A stretch of DNA of 64,000 bases from M55B127 sp035269185 (GCA_964430875.1 CAYSHP010000005.1:1-64000), one strand, 5' to 3'; shown: positions 34,380-43,665, counted from the stretch's first letter. Numbers and translations: made by a program. Notes: a model not told the origin generated them from the sequence alone.

Positions 34380-35077
34380 CTTTTGTCACCAACAAACTTA
34401 TATCCAACTCCCCAAACAGTTTCAATATATTGAGGATTAGAGGAATCTTCTTCAATTTTTTCTCTGATTTTTCTAATATGTACAGTAACAGTATTAATAT
34501 CACCAAATTCATTAAATCCCCAGATTTGATCAAATATTTGTTCTCGACTGTATACTCTTTCGGGATTTAAGGCTAAAAATTTCAATATTTCAAATTCTTT
34601 AGCAGATAGCTGAATTTTTTCACCGTTTAAATGAACATTATAACCATCTAAGTCTATCTTTAGGTCTTTAAATTCTATATTATTATTATTAAAGTTTGCT
34701 TTAGAAAGTTGATTATATCTTCGTAGTTGTGCTTTTATGCGAGCAACCAGTTCCTTAGGACTAAACGGTTTTGTCATATAATCATCAGCACCTAAACCTA
34801 ATCCCAATACTTTATCAACATCACTTTTTTTAGCACTTAACATTAAAATGGGAATATTGGATTTATTCCTAATAATTTTACAGATCTCCATCCCGTCTAT
34901 CTTGGGTAGCATAATATCCAATACGATAATATCAGGTTCAAAAGATTCAAATAATTCTAGACCTTCCTCACCATCTTCGGCCATACTTACCCGAAAACCT
35001 TCAACTTCTAAATAATCTCTTATTAATTCTCTAATTTCCTTTTCGTCATCAACAATCAAAACTTTTTCTTCAGACAT
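34376..35077 (-). CDS. OmpR-family response regulator
   Basis: A 233-residue regulator. The receiver domain has acidic pair D10-D11, phospho-acceptor D54 (IIVLDIMLP) and the Lys of YMTKPF. The C-terminal winged helix includes KEFEILKFLALNPERVYSREQI and VHIRKIREKIE. It is coupled to the kinase and likely controls nearby ABC genes. Confidence 0.92.
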   Translation of the reverse strand: MSEEKVLIVDDEKEIRELIRDYLEVEGFRVSMAEDGEEGLELFESFEPDIIVLDIMLPKIDGMEICKIIRNKSNIPILMLSAKKSDVDKVLGLGLGADDYMTKPFSPKELVARIKAQLRRYNQLSKANFNNNNIEFKDLKIDLDGYNVHLNGEKIQLSAKEFEILKFLALNPERVYSREQIFDQIWGFNEFGDINTVTVHIRKIREKIEEDSSNPQYIETVWGVGYKFVGDKR

Positions 35078-35139
35078 TATTTCACCTCATTCAAAAATTA
35101 TTATATTACTATAATTAATTAAATATTAAAATATTCCTT

Positions 35140-36132
35140 TTAAAAATTATCTATTATCTCTTCTAAATTCCCATTTAGCTCAAATCCAGCCTTAATGCCC
35201 TTATCATTTGTTATAATATTATTATTTGATTTATCAATTAATTTTACTGATATATTTGCGTTTAAACTTTCTTCGACATTCTTTACCATATCTGTTTTAA
35301 ATGGTCCTTTTAATAAAGCTCCTTTTTTATAATTAGCTTTAATGCTCAAAATATATTTATTATTTTCTACTTCAATTTCAACATTTTCATTTATTTTTTT
35401 GAACTTAATAATCTTTGCATTATTATATGTAGTAAATTTGTAAAGTTTATCTTTATGGTGAAAACCAATTATAAAACCACGAAATTCCCTGGATAACCAG
35501 GGAATTGTTGCTATAGATACCATTAAGGAACTACTTTTTTCATTAAAATGATTAGTTTGTAGCCAAAGCCAAGCACTAGGAAAGCGACTACCCCAATCCT
35601 TTTCTATGTATCCTTTACCATTATTAAAATCTATTTTTTTATTATTAATTGTTAAAAATCCAGTAATATTATGATTAAAACTTAAAACACCATGATTACA
35701 TTCCATAAATGGAATAAAGCCATACCATCCCATTGCTCCAGGAGAAAAAATTTTAACCGGCCAGGGTTTGAGATCATCAAATTTTAATTTACCCTCTATA
35801 TTAATCTTTTTATCTTTAATATTTAAACTAATTTCCTCTTTAGAAAATATATTTTTATCAATTTTAACATAAAAAATATCTTTAGTTGCTTGAAATCTAT
35901 TTACATCATATTTGATAAAATAAGATTGGTTTTTAGTACCATCCAATATCTGAATAAAAGAATGGTCTTTTCTTTTGGATTTACTTTTAAATATTCCTGG
36001 AATAAAAGCAAAAATATTTTCTGCATTTTTGTCAGCAACTTTAAAATACCAACCTTCAAAAAAATCTTGTTGGTCTTTATTTTCGCCATGATATACTTCA
36101 GGATGGTAGATAGTTTTTAAACTCTTTAACAT
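35140..36132 (-). CDS. Tocopherol-cyclase-like protein
   Basis: A 330-residue protein of the tocopherol cyclase (VTE1)-like family. Matching blocks are FFEGWYFKVAD near the N-terminus, GWYGFIPFMECNHGVLS, and the hallmark KDWGSRFPSAWLWLQTNHF. An anaerobe of this kind is not expected to make tocopherol, so the bacterial members probably bind or modify another lipid. The ATG at 36132 is preferred over GTG at 36141. It follows the DUF523-DUF1722 gene by 17 nt. Confidence 0.8.
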   Translation of the reverse strand: MLKSLKTIYHPEVYHGENKDQQDFFEGWYFKVADKNAENIFAFIPGIFKSKSKRKDHSFIQILDGTKNQSYFIKYDVNRFQATKDIFYVKIDKNIFSKEEISLNIKDKKINIEGKLKFDDLKPWPVKIFSPGAMGWYGFIPFMECNHGVLSFNHNITGFLTINNKKIDFNNGKGYIEKDWGSRFPSAWLWLQTNHFNEKSSSLMVSIATIPWLSREFRGFIIGFHHKDKLYKFTTYNNAKIIKFKKINENVEIEVENNKYILSIKANYKKGALLKGPFKTDMVKNVEESLNANISVKLIDKSNNNIITNDKGIKAGFELNGNLEEIIDNF

Positions 36133-36149
36133 TATTATCACTTCTTTAT

Positions 36150-37130
36150 TTATAATCTATCATTATTCTTACCTGAATCGGTAAGATCTATTAGTTCTTC
36201 CGGAAAAGGATTAATAAAAGTTTGTTCTTTTAGATAATCTATATCATATTCAATAATCCAGGATCTTAAGAGGTGAACTGGTACTGAAAGTGGTATCTTG
36301 TTATCTCTATATTTTTCAATAATATTTAAAAAGAAATTTTTCTCTTCAGTGGTAAGTTCCTTCTTAAAATAACCATAAATATGTTGTAGTACATTTATAA
36401 TAGCTTTATAGTGTGGTGGTTCATCTAATATATCGTTTAATTTTTCTTCATAAATATTATATACTTTATGAATAGGTAAATCTTTATGGTTAGCCACTAT
36501 TCTACCCATTTCTCTTAACTTTTCTTGATCATAAGCCATTAAAAGATACTTATTATTGGCATGGTAATTCACTAAGTTTTTCATTTTTCTTTTCTCAGTA
36601 CTACTAATACTCCTAAAATTAGCTAGTCCAAACAGTTTTGTTAAAAAATGCTCTCTTAATCTTAAATTGTTTAATCTGCCATCACTCTCAACAGCAGTGT
36701 GGGGAAATAAATCAAAAGCTTTTTGAGCAAAAAAGCCCACTCCATTATGATGTATAACCTGACCTTCAATTCCAGAATATACTTTTATATCTTTATGACC
36801 ACAGGAAGGAGAACGTTCTTTAAATATAAAACCATCAATTTCATCAAATTCTGATAAAAACTGTTCAGAAAAACTTCCCATAGCTTTTGTTAAATCTTTT
36901 TTAGTTCTAGGTTGAATTAATTTAAGTTCATATGTTTCTTTATCCCGCACTATACGAATTGTTTGGCGGGGAACTCCTAAACCTATTTCCATTTCTGGAC
37001 ATACTGGAAAATATTCTACAAAATCCTCTAATTGATTTAAAAAATCAATGTTAAACATTTGTCCACTATAATAACAATGAGCAAAACCTAAACATTTACT
37101 TATTACTACCTTTGGTGTAGCAAATCCCAT
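36150..37130 (-). CDS. DUF523-DUF1722 protein (TudS-like, YbgA-type fusion)
   Basis: A 326-residue protein. Residues about 8-160 are DUF523, whose member TudS is a thiouracil desulfurase with a [4Fe-4S] cluster; three candidate cluster Cys are seen (SKCLG, VCPEMEIG, SPSCGHKD). The rest is DUF1722 as in YbgA. The role may be sulfur removal from modified bases, by family analogy only. It sits within the ABC island with 12-17 nt gaps. Confidence 0.8.
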   Translation of the reverse strand: MGFATPKVVISKCLGFAHCYYSGQMFNIDFLNQLEDFVEYFPVCPEMEIGLGVPRQTIRIVRDKETYELKLIQPRTKKDLTKAMGSFSEQFLSEFDEIDGFIFKERSPSCGHKDIKVYSGIEGQVIHHNGVGFFAQKAFDLFPHTAVESDGRLNNLRLREHFLTKLFGLANFRSISSTEKRKMKNLVNYHANNKYLLMAYDQEKLREMGRIVANHKDLPIHKVYNIYEEKLNDILDEPPHYKAIINVLQHIYGYFKKELTTEEKNFFLNIIEKYRDNKIPLSVPVHLLRSWIIEYDIDYLKEQTFINPFPEELIDLTDSGKNNDRL

Positions 37131-37142
37131 TTTTATTCTCCT

Positions 37143-38057
37143 TTATTTTTTAATTAACTCTAAAAATACTTGATGTAAGGTTGCCTCTCTAGTATGAATA
37201 CTTAATACATTAAATTCAGATTTGATTTTATCAATTTTACTTCCCAGCCCATTTTTTTCTAAGGGTAATTCAATGATGACTCTCCCCTTTTCTTCTTTAA
37301 TAATATCCTTATTTACAATATTCAAAAGCTTATCTAATTTGTTATCTTCTTTTCTTATAATAACCTCTACCTGTTTAGTTCCATAACGGCTTTTTAATTC
37401 TGAAGGAGGTGTTATTGTAACAATTTCACCTACATTGATAAAGGCGATTCTATCACATAAACGATCTGCTTCCTCCATAAAATGCGTACTTATTAAGACA
37501 GTTTTCCCTTGCCCTGCAAATTCTTCAATAGCTTGATGAATCATTTCAACAGATTGAGGATCTAAGCCACTGGTAGGTTCATCTAATATTAAAAGTTGGG
37601 GGTCAGTTAATAATCCTCTTGCAATTAATAGGCGCTGACGCATCCCCTTAGAATAATTTTTAACCTGTCTATCACCAGCTGGACTTAAATCAAAAAATTT
37701 AAGTAGGTCTTCAACTTTTGTATAATTAACATTATATAAGTCAGCAAAAAATTTGAGATTTTCGCGACCTGATAATCTTTGATATAAATTATTTGTTTCA
37801 AAGACAACTCCAATTTTTTGTTTAGTTTTTTTACTTAAATTATTCGACTTTTCTCCAAAAATATAACTATCTCCTTGGGTTGGTTTTAAAATTCCAGTTA
37901 AAATATTTAAAGTAGTACTTTTACCCGCTCCATTTGGGCCTAAAAAACCAAACACTTCACCTTTGTTAACTTTAAAAGATATTCCCTTTAGGGCATTAAC
38001 CTTATTATATTCTTTTTTTAGACCATCAATAACAATCGGATAATCAGATAATTCCAT
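37143..38057 (-). CDS. NatA-type ABC exporter ATPase
   Basis: A 304-residue ATPase with Walker A GPNGAGKST, signature NYSKGMRQRLLIARGL, Walker B LLILDEPTSGLDPQS and a C-terminal domain (IHTREATLHQVFLEL) usual in drug/sodium exporters. The ATG at 38057 follows AGGTG. Its permease is the NatB-like gene two positions upstream. Confidence 0.87.
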   Translation of the reverse strand: MELSDYPIVIDGLKKEYNKVNALKGISFKVNKGEVFGFLGPNGAGKSTTLNILTGILKPTQGDSYIFGEKSNNLSKKTKQKIGVVFETNNLYQRLSGRENLKFFADLYNVNYTKVEDLLKFFDLSPAGDRQVKNYSKGMRQRLLIARGLLTDPQLLILDEPTSGLDPQSVEMIHQAIEEFAGQGKTVLISTHFMEEADRLCDRIAFINVGEIVTITPPSELKSRYGTKQVEVIIRKEDNKLDKLLNIVNKDIIKEEKGRVIIELPLEKNGLGSKIDKIKSEFNVLSIHTREATLHQVFLELIKK

Positions 38058-38078
38058 CAATAAACACCTGCTTCAATT

Positions 38079-38561
38079 TTATTTAATAATGTTTGGGTCC
38101 CATAATAAGTAATTATTATTATGATCTCTTGCTACATAAGTCTTTTTTTCTATAATCTTCTCTTTTTCATTTCCAGCTGATTTATAAATAGTCTTATATT
38201 TTATCTTTATTTCAAAAAGTTCATTTGTATCTTTCTCTTTTATTATTTTATTAAAGGGTTCAACCCATTCTTCTAATTTGTTTATTTCTAAAACTTCAAC
38301 TTCCGTAATTTTTAAATTATATTTATCAGTATTTTCTTTTTGAAACTTTAGGTATTCTTCTTTATTTAATACATCCTTAATATCAGGATGCATAAATTCA
38401 TATACTTCAACAAATTTATTTTGCTGGTAATTTTCATATACTTTGAGTATAAATTCTTTTATAATTTTATTTGATTTCTCTTCATTTTCTAAAGCCAAAA
38501 TTGGCATAGTAAAGGCAAAGATAATTAAAACCAAAAATATTAATCTTTTTTTATGTCTCAT
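38079..38561 (-). CDS. Secreted hypothetical protein (NTF2-like size)
   Basis: A 160-residue protein with a signal peptide (1-23) and a highly charged domain. The pattern KFVEVYEFMHPDIKDVL then EYLKFQKEN is what is seen in small NTF2-like or DUF4878-type lipoproteins, but no lipobox is present. It overlaps the permease gene by 4 bp, so it is likely a companion of this exporter. Confidence 0.6.
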   Translation of the reverse strand: MRHKKRLIFLVLIIFAFTMPILALENEEKSNKIIKEFILKVYENYQQNKFVEVYEFMHPDIKDVLNKEEYLKFQKENTDKYNLKITEVEVLEINKLEEWVEPFNKIIKEKDTNELFEIKIKYKTIYKSAGNEKEKIIEKKTYVARDHNNNYLLWDPNIIK

Positions 38562-39580
38562 CGGTTATACACCCTCTTAAATACATAAAATAATATACTT
38601 GCTAAGATTACTGCAAATACCAAAAGAATAAATAAATTATACCAGATAAGTGAAAAATTTGCATCTATACTTAATAAATTATTAACAATCTGGAATAAAT
38701 AATAAGTAGGAAAAAATTTGGCTAAAATTTCTGTGAAATCAGATAAATTATAAATTAAAGTTGGGAAAAGTAAAGGAAAATATACTATAGTTCCAATTGA
38801 TCTTGCAGCAGACTGTGAGTCAGATTTTGCTCCTATTATTAATCCAATTAAATTAAAAACTAAAGAAGCTAAAAATATAGCAATAAAAACTGTTATAATA
38901 TTTTTTAAAGGTTGTCTGTAAAACCCATTAATAAAAAGCATAATTAAAGCTGTAATAGTAGATAAGATAACTCCAGATAATATTTTGCCTGTTAGAAATA
39001 ATAAATTAGAAGCAGGGGTAATATAGACTGCATCCATTGTTTTATTTTCTTTTTCCTCAGCTAAATTACCGGAAATAATTAAAACACCTATCATTGTAAT
39101 CGTAATTGTTAACCAAATAGGTAGAAAACCTAATTTACCTTCAATTCGATTAACGGCTGTTACCTTTAAATTAAACTGTAAAGGTATATTAAGATAACGT
39201 TCGATAAGATTTTCTAACTGGTTTTGTAAAAAGAAATAACTGCTTGTATTTCCAGCATTAAGATATAATTCAAAGTCCTTTTGTCCCTGGATATGAACTA
39301 CACCTGCAACTCTTTTACCAATCTCTTTATTAGCTTCTTCTACCTTTTGATATTTAATCGGATTAATATTTGCAATGTTTTCATTGATATAATTGCTGAA
39401 ACTATTATTTTCTTCAACAATACCAATATTAAACTGCTTATTTAAACCAGCATCCTCAATTATGAGAAAAAATAAAGAAGCTAACAAAGGTAATATAATC
39501 ACTATAATAATAGTCTTATTTCTTAAAAATTCTTTCATATCTTTTTTTATTACAGAACTAATTATAGATAAATTATTCAT
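38558..39580 (-). CDS. NatB-type ABC-2 permease
   Basis: A 340-residue permease: TM1 (about 22-42), a large extracytoplasmic loop (about 45-155), then five membrane segments with GNLAEEKENKTMDAVYITPASN between two of them, the hallmark of ABC2_membrane_3 permeases. The ATG at 39580 has AGGTGA upstream. First gene of the island. Confidence 0.85.
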   Translation of the reverse strand: MNNLSIISSVIKKDMKEFLRNKTIIIVIILPLLASLFFLIIEDAGLNKQFNIGIVEENNSFSNYINENIANINPIKYQKVEEANKEIGKRVAGVVHIQGQKDFELYLNAGNTSSYFFLQNQLENLIERYLNIPLQFNLKVTAVNRIEGKLGFLPIWLTITITMIGVLIISGNLAEEKENKTMDAVYITPASNLLFLTGKILSGVILSTITALIMLFINGFYRQPLKNIITVFIAIFLASLVFNLIGLIIGAKSDSQSAARSIGTIVYFPLLFPTLIYNLSDFTEILAKFFPTYYLFQIVNNLLSIDANFSLIWYNLFILLVFAVILASILFYVFKRVYNR

Positions 39581-39689
39581 TTCAGTCACCTACGAATCTA
39601 ATATTTATTTATAAAAATAAAAAGGAAATACAGAAAATAAGTAAAATATATTAATTAACAGTATAAACAATTAAAAAGGGATGTTCACT

Positions 39690-40568
39690 ATGCAGAAAAT
39701 TAATAAATTAAAAATAATATTAGCTTCAATTCTCTTATTAATAATCATATTAACGCCAACAGCTACTTCTGTCAATATTAATGATAACATATTTATTAAT
39801 AAAACAGAACTCAAACAAGGTGATATTATTGTTATTAAAACAGAAGACAATAACTCAACACATCATATTTTATTTAATAATCGAAAGTATAATTTTAAAC
39901 TTCTAAATGATAAAAATATAGCAATTATTCCAATTTCCTATTGGACTAATGCAGGCAAATATGAACTACAAATAATAAAAAATGATAAAACATTCAAAAC
40001 TCAAATAAATATTTTATCGGGGGACTTTAAGAATAGTTATATAAAAGTTGATGAAGAAAAGGAAAAAATAATAAAACCTAAAAAGGAAGAAGTAATTAAA
40101 AGAAAAAAAGAAGACCAACAAATGATAAAACAAGCCAAAAATAGCAGTGTACAAAGTATGCTTTTTGAAAGCAAGTTTATTTGGCCTGTTAAGGGGCCTA
40201 TTAGTACAGACTTCGGCGCAACACGCTTTGTTAATAATAAATTACAAAGCAGACATTCTGGTATTGATATTGCTGCTGATAAAGGTACAAAAATAGTAGC
40301 TCCAAATGACGGAATAGTGAAATTAGCAGCAAATTTACTTGTTACAGGTAATACTATCATTATTGACCACGGCTTTAATATATTTTCTTCCTATTCCCAT
40401 CTTTCAAAAATAACTGTCAATGCAGAAAGTAACGTACAAAAAGGTGAAAAAATTGGAGAAATTGGTTCTACGGGTTTCTCTACTGGCCCACACCTACATT
40501 GGACAATAACAGTCGGAAGTGTTTTCGTAAATCCCAGAAATTTTATTAATAATGATATATTAAAATGA
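39690..40568 (+). CDS. M23 (LytM-type) peptidase
   Basis: A 292-residue secreted endopeptidase that should cut peptide bridges in peptidoglycan. Signal peptide about 1-28, an all-beta N-terminal domain, a Lys/Glu-rich linker, then the M23 core with SRHSGIDIAADKGTKI and HLHW as zinc ligands. The ATG at 39690 has AAGGG 9 nt upstream; the ATG at 39681 abuts that site. Confidence 0.88.
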   Translation: MQKINKLKIILASILLLIIILTPTATSVNINDNIFINKTELKQGDIIVIKTEDNNSTHHILFNNRKYNFKLLNDKNIAIIPISYWTNAGKYELQIIKNDKTFKTQINILSGDFKNSYIKVDEEKEKIIKPKKEEVIKRKKEDQQMIKQAKNSSVQSMLFESKFIWPVKGPISTDFGATRFVNNKLQSRHSGIDIAADKGTKIVAPNDGIVKLAANLLVTGNTIIIDHGFNIFSSYSHLSKITVNAESNVQKGEKIGEIGSTGFSTGPHLHWTITVGSVFVNPRNFINNDILK

Positions 40569-40592
40569 TAATTTACTAGACTAATATAACAA

Positions 40593-40627
40593 AAGAAGGG
40601 AAATAAAATTTCTTTATTTCCCTTCTT
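40593..40627. terminator. Bidirectional hairpin between the M23 gene and a small minus-strand gene
   Basis: A 15-bp perfect stem (40593-40607 with 40613-40627) and a 5-nt loop. T-rich ends exist in both directions, though neither has a long pure T-run. Confidence 0.75.
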
Positions 40628-40639
40628 CATAAAGATCTA

Positions 40640-40711
40640 TTAAGGAGTCATATTATTTAAATAATATACAACCGCCCAAATCACAACTATTAAACCAATG
40701 ATTTCTAACAA
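40640..40711 (-). CDS. 23-residue hydrophobic membrane peptide
   Basis: A TTG start at 40711 preceded by AAGAAGGGAG (8 nt away) opens a 23-codon frame: M-L-E-I-I-G, then a Val/Ile/Trp-rich stretch of about 13 residues, then YYLNNMTP and TAA. It forms one membrane span with an acidic residue at the outer edge. A full promoter lies upstream and the bidirectional hairpin downstream, so it looks like an independent gene. I do not recognise a family. Confidence 0.55.
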   Translation of the reverse strand: MLEIIGLIVVIWAVVYYLNNMTP

Positions 40712-40788
40712 AAATATCACTCCCTTCTTAATAACTCTTTTTATTTTAAAATCAAATTTTTTACTTCCTTTTTATTACCTTATATTTT

Positions 40789-40817
40789 ATCATAATATCC
40801 AGTCTTAAAAAAGTTAA
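40789..40817 (-). promoter_or_regulatory. Promoter of the 23-residue peptide gene
   Basis: On the minus strand TTAACT (40817-40812), a 17-nt spacer and TATGAT (40794-40789), lying just after the DUF134 gene. Confidence 0.55.
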
Positions 40818-40830
40818 AAAATAACATACT

Positions 40831-41262
40831 TTATTTTTCTATTTTTTCAACTGCATTTGCGCCACATTCAGGGCATATTTTCCCGTGGTTTCTTCTTCCA
40901 TGTCTTTTATGATGTTTATTGATCTTTAACAGAAATTCAGTGCCGCATTTTTTGCATCTATAACGACCTTTATCTAATTCATAGTCCCCACCCTCAAATC
41001 TTAATGCTTTACCTTCTAATAGTGCTTCTGCCACTTTTTGATGGGTTTTTGTTAATATTCTTTGAAAAGTTGGTCGAGAAATATTCATTTTTTCAGCACT
41101 TTCAGTTTGGTTTAAACCTTCCACATCCTTTAGCCTCAAAGCTTCTACTTCTTCTAAACTAAGTAGTACTTCTTCTAATTCTCGGCCAGGTATTCCCGCT
41201 GGTTTAAAAAATCTAATATATGGTATGTTTTTTATTCTTCGCCTTTTAGGAGGCCTAGGCAT
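40831..41262 (-). CDS. DUF134 (UPF0251) DNA-binding protein
   Basis: A 143-residue predicted transcription factor. It starts MPRPPKRRRI as the family does, followed by a sigma-like helix-turn-helix (LSLEEVEALRLKDVEGLNQ and RPTFQRIL). The C-terminus adds a zinc ribbon (CKKCGTEF and CPECGAN). DUF134 genes are common in anaerobes. Its targets are unknown. Confidence 0.85.
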   Translation of the reverse strand: MPRPPKRRRIKNIPYIRFFKPAGIPGRELEEVLLSLEEVEALRLKDVEGLNQTESAEKMNISRPTFQRILTKTHQKVAEALLEGKALRFEGGDYELDKGRYRCKKCGTEFLLKINKHHKRHGRRNHGKICPECGANAVEKIEK

Positions 41263-41336
41263 TTAATCACTCCTTACTTATTTATCTTGTTATTTATATT
41301 CTATCATTAATTTAATTCTATTTAAAGAAAATTTCT

Positions 41337-42068
41337 TTAATCCTCTTTATTACGGGTAATGATTAAGGTATATTCACCTTCAAATGGTCTTAATTCTCCT
41401 TGAAAAAGATCTGTTATCCACTCCATCCTATTTGGAAAAGGACCTTCCCCCGGATATTCTGGTAAAATTTCACGCATTTTTAGGGCCATTCTTTTGGCAA
41501 AATCTTCATCACTTTCAGCTGGTTTACATTTTGAAAATTCACCAATATTAATTTTAATTGGATTTCGAAAAGACAGTTTTTTCGTACCACTAATTGCTAT
41601 GGGTAAAATGGGAACATCTAATTTTTTAGCAACCGAAAAAACTCCTAAATAGAAAGGAAATATTCGCCCTTCAGCATGTCCTAACCTACCTTCTGGAAAA
41701 ACAGCTAGATTATCACCATCTTTTATTATTCTCAGCATAGAACGTACTGCTTTAATTCTTGATTTTGGATCATCCCGATGAATAGGGGCTATTGGTTTTC
41801 CCATAGTATCTATAAATTTCTTCTTTTTCTTATTATCATAAATCCCTTCATTTTCAGCAATAAAAATAATCTTGGGGGCTGGAGGAAAGATCATTAAGAT
41901 AAAAAAAGGATCAATCCAATTTAGATGGTTTGATATTAAAATGTAATTTCTGTCTTTTGGTATATTATCTTTACCTGTTACTTCTATATTAAATAATGAA
42001 TGAATTAACCCAGTTGCAAAAAATCTTGTAATATAAAAGGGAATTGGTGGTTTAGTTATAGTAATCAC
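41337..42068 (-). CDS. plsC: 1-acyl-sn-glycerol-3-phosphate acyltransferase (PlsC family)
   Basis: A 243-residue membrane-associated acyltransferase for phosphatidic acid synthesis. The catalytic NHxxxxD motif is N47-H48 to D53 (SNHLNWID), and FPEGRLG binds the phosphate. The annotated GTG lies inside the only Shine-Dalgarno-like sequence (GAGGTGA); an ATA three codons on would have normal spacing, so the true start is uncertain. Confidence 0.87.
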   Translation of the reverse strand: MITITKPPIPFYITRFFATGLIHSLFNIEVTGKDNIPKDRNYILISNHLNWIDPFFILMIFPPAPKIIFIAENEGIYDNKKKKKFIDTMGKPIAPIHRDDPKSRIKAVRSMLRIIKDGDNLAVFPEGRLGHAEGRIFPFYLGVFSVAKKLDVPILPIAISGTKKLSFRNPIKINIGEFSKCKPAESDEDFAKRMALKMREILPEYPGEGPFPNRMEWITDLFQGELRPFEGEYTLIITRNKED

Positions 42069-42138
42069 CTCACAAAAAATTTATCTCTGTAATTATATTA
42101 TTCAATATATTTTTTAATTACCCTTCTTAATAATACTC

Positions 42139-42167
42139 TTGATATATTTTAAATATATTCATATAAT
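42139..42167 (+). promoter_or_regulatory. Promoter of the GPH transporter gene
   Basis: TTGATA (42139-42144), a 17-nt spacer and TATAAT (42162-42167). Confidence 0.75.
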
Positions 42168-42196
42168 TAAGTCATATAACAAAAAGGTGGTTAATA

Positions 42197-43630
42197 ATGA
42201 CCAAAGAAAAAGTCAAACTAAAAAATATAGTTTCATACGGATTAGGAGATATTTATGGAGGCGGAGCTTTCTTACTATTAGGTACTTTATATTTGATTTT
42301 CTTAACCGATATTGTTGGTTTAAACCCTGCTTTAGCAGGGGCAGTTGTTGTAATAGGTAAAGTATGGGATGCAGTATCTGATCCGCTTATGGGCTATATC
42401 TCTGATAATATAGATACCAAATATGGTAGACGGAGAATCTTTTTTCTAATTGGAATAATACCGATTACAATTAGTTTTATTTCATTATGGATTCCTCTGA
42501 ATACAGATAATAATATGTTATTATTTGGCTATTACTCGTTTGCTTACATCTTTTTCTCTACCGTCTTTACTATGGTTATGGTACCTTATTCTGCCCTTAA
42601 TGCTGAAATGTCGGAAAACTTTGCAATAAGGACTAAGCTATCAACAGCACGCATGGCATTCTCTCAGTTTTCAGCTTTAATATCAGGAGTATTACCAAAG
42701 TATTTAATAGATTTCTTAAATAAAGGAACTATTGTATCAGCAAAATATAGTTATTTAATAATGGGGATTGTCTTTGGTTTACTTTATGCTCTACCTTGGT
42801 TTATTGTCTATAAAGGAACCTGGGAAATACCTTATGAAGTAGACAAAAAGACTAAATTAATAGATAAGATTAAAAAATATAAGACAGTTTTATATAATAA
42901 GTCTTTTAAAATTCATCTGGGAATGTATATATCTGCTTATCTAGCAATGGATTTTTTAATGGCACTTTTCATCTATTACCTTACTTATTATATTCAAAAA
43001 CCGGATATCTTTCCCTTTTGTATGTTAGCAATTTTGTTAAGTCAGATTATTATGCTGCCCGTATATATGAAAATCAGCAACACTAAGGGTAAAGGCCTTG
43101 CCTATTCAATAGGTCTTTCTATATGGGGAATTGGCATGTTTAGCCTTTTATTTTTATCGGCCAGTACTCCCCTTTATCTAATATTATTAATCTGTATTGT
43201 TATTGGTTCCGGTTTATCAGCAGGAGTAATGATTCCCTGGGCCATTTTACCAACCATTTCGGACATAGATCAGGTTATAAATATTAAAAGAAGAACCGGT
43301 ATATATTCTGGATTAATGACCTTTATAAGAAAGATAGCACAAGCAATAGCACTTTGGTTAGTGGGTATAATATTAAGCCTCATAAATTATGTGCCTAATA
43401 AACCCCAGTCACCTCAGACTCTTTTTTATTTGAAGTATCTATTTGTTTTCGTTCCTATAATATTAATTATAGCTGGTATATTTTTTAGTTACAAATATAA
43501 GGTTACTCCTCAAAAACAAAAAATCTTAATTGAAGAAATTAACCGGATAAAAAGCGGTGGTAAAAAAGAAGAAGCTGCTCCTGAAGTGAAAAAAGTTTGT
43601 GAAGAACTTACTGGTATTAAATATAGATAA
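42197..43630 (+). CDS. GPH-family sugar/cation symporter
   Basis: A 477-residue, twelve-span MFS protein of the glycoside-pentoside-hexuronide:cation symporter family. Typical blocks are YGLGDIYGGGAFLLLG at the start, GKVWDAVSDPLMGYISD, TKYGRRR, and MVPYSALNAEMS. The substrate is probably a glycoside or uronide with Na+ or H+. No sugar-degrading genes adjoin it. Monocistronic, between a good promoter and terminator. Confidence 0.9.
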   Translation: MTKEKVKLKNIVSYGLGDIYGGGAFLLLGTLYLIFLTDIVGLNPALAGAVVVIGKVWDAVSDPLMGYISDNIDTKYGRRRIFFLIGIIPITISFISLWIPLNTDNNMLLFGYYSFAYIFFSTVFTMVMVPYSALNAEMSENFAIRTKLSTARMAFSQFSALISGVLPKYLIDFLNKGTIVSAKYSYLIMGIVFGLLYALPWFIVYKGTWEIPYEVDKKTKLIDKIKKYKTVLYNKSFKIHLGMYISAYLAMDFLMALFIYYLTYYIQKPDIFPFCMLAILLSQIIMLPVYMKISNTKGKGLAYSIGLSIWGIGMFSLLFLSASTPLYLILLICIVIGSGLSAGVMIPWAILPTISDIDQVINIKRRTGIYSGLMTFIRKIAQAIALWLVGIILSLINYVPNKPQSPQTLFYLKYLFVFVPIILIIAGIFFSYKYKVTPQKQKILIEEINRIKSGGKKEEAAPEVKKVCEELTGIKYR

Positions 43631-43658
43631 AGCAGAGGAGAATCCCTCTGCTTTTTTT
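43629..43658 (+). terminator. Terminator of the GPH transporter gene
   Basis: AGCAGAGG (43631-43638) pairs with CCTCTGCT (43645-43652), loop of 6 nt, followed by seven T. Confidence 0.9.
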
Positions 43659-43665
43659 AATCTAT

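Noticed and set aside
39393..39614. Plus-strand frame opposite the NatB-like gene
   Set aside because: Low-complexity shadow with no ribosome-binding site; the minus-strand permease explains the region.
42139..42360. Overlapping frame ahead of the GPH transporter gene
   Set aside because: It starts inside the promoter and runs out of frame through the transporter N-terminus; the true gene has its own Shine-Dalgarno at 42197.
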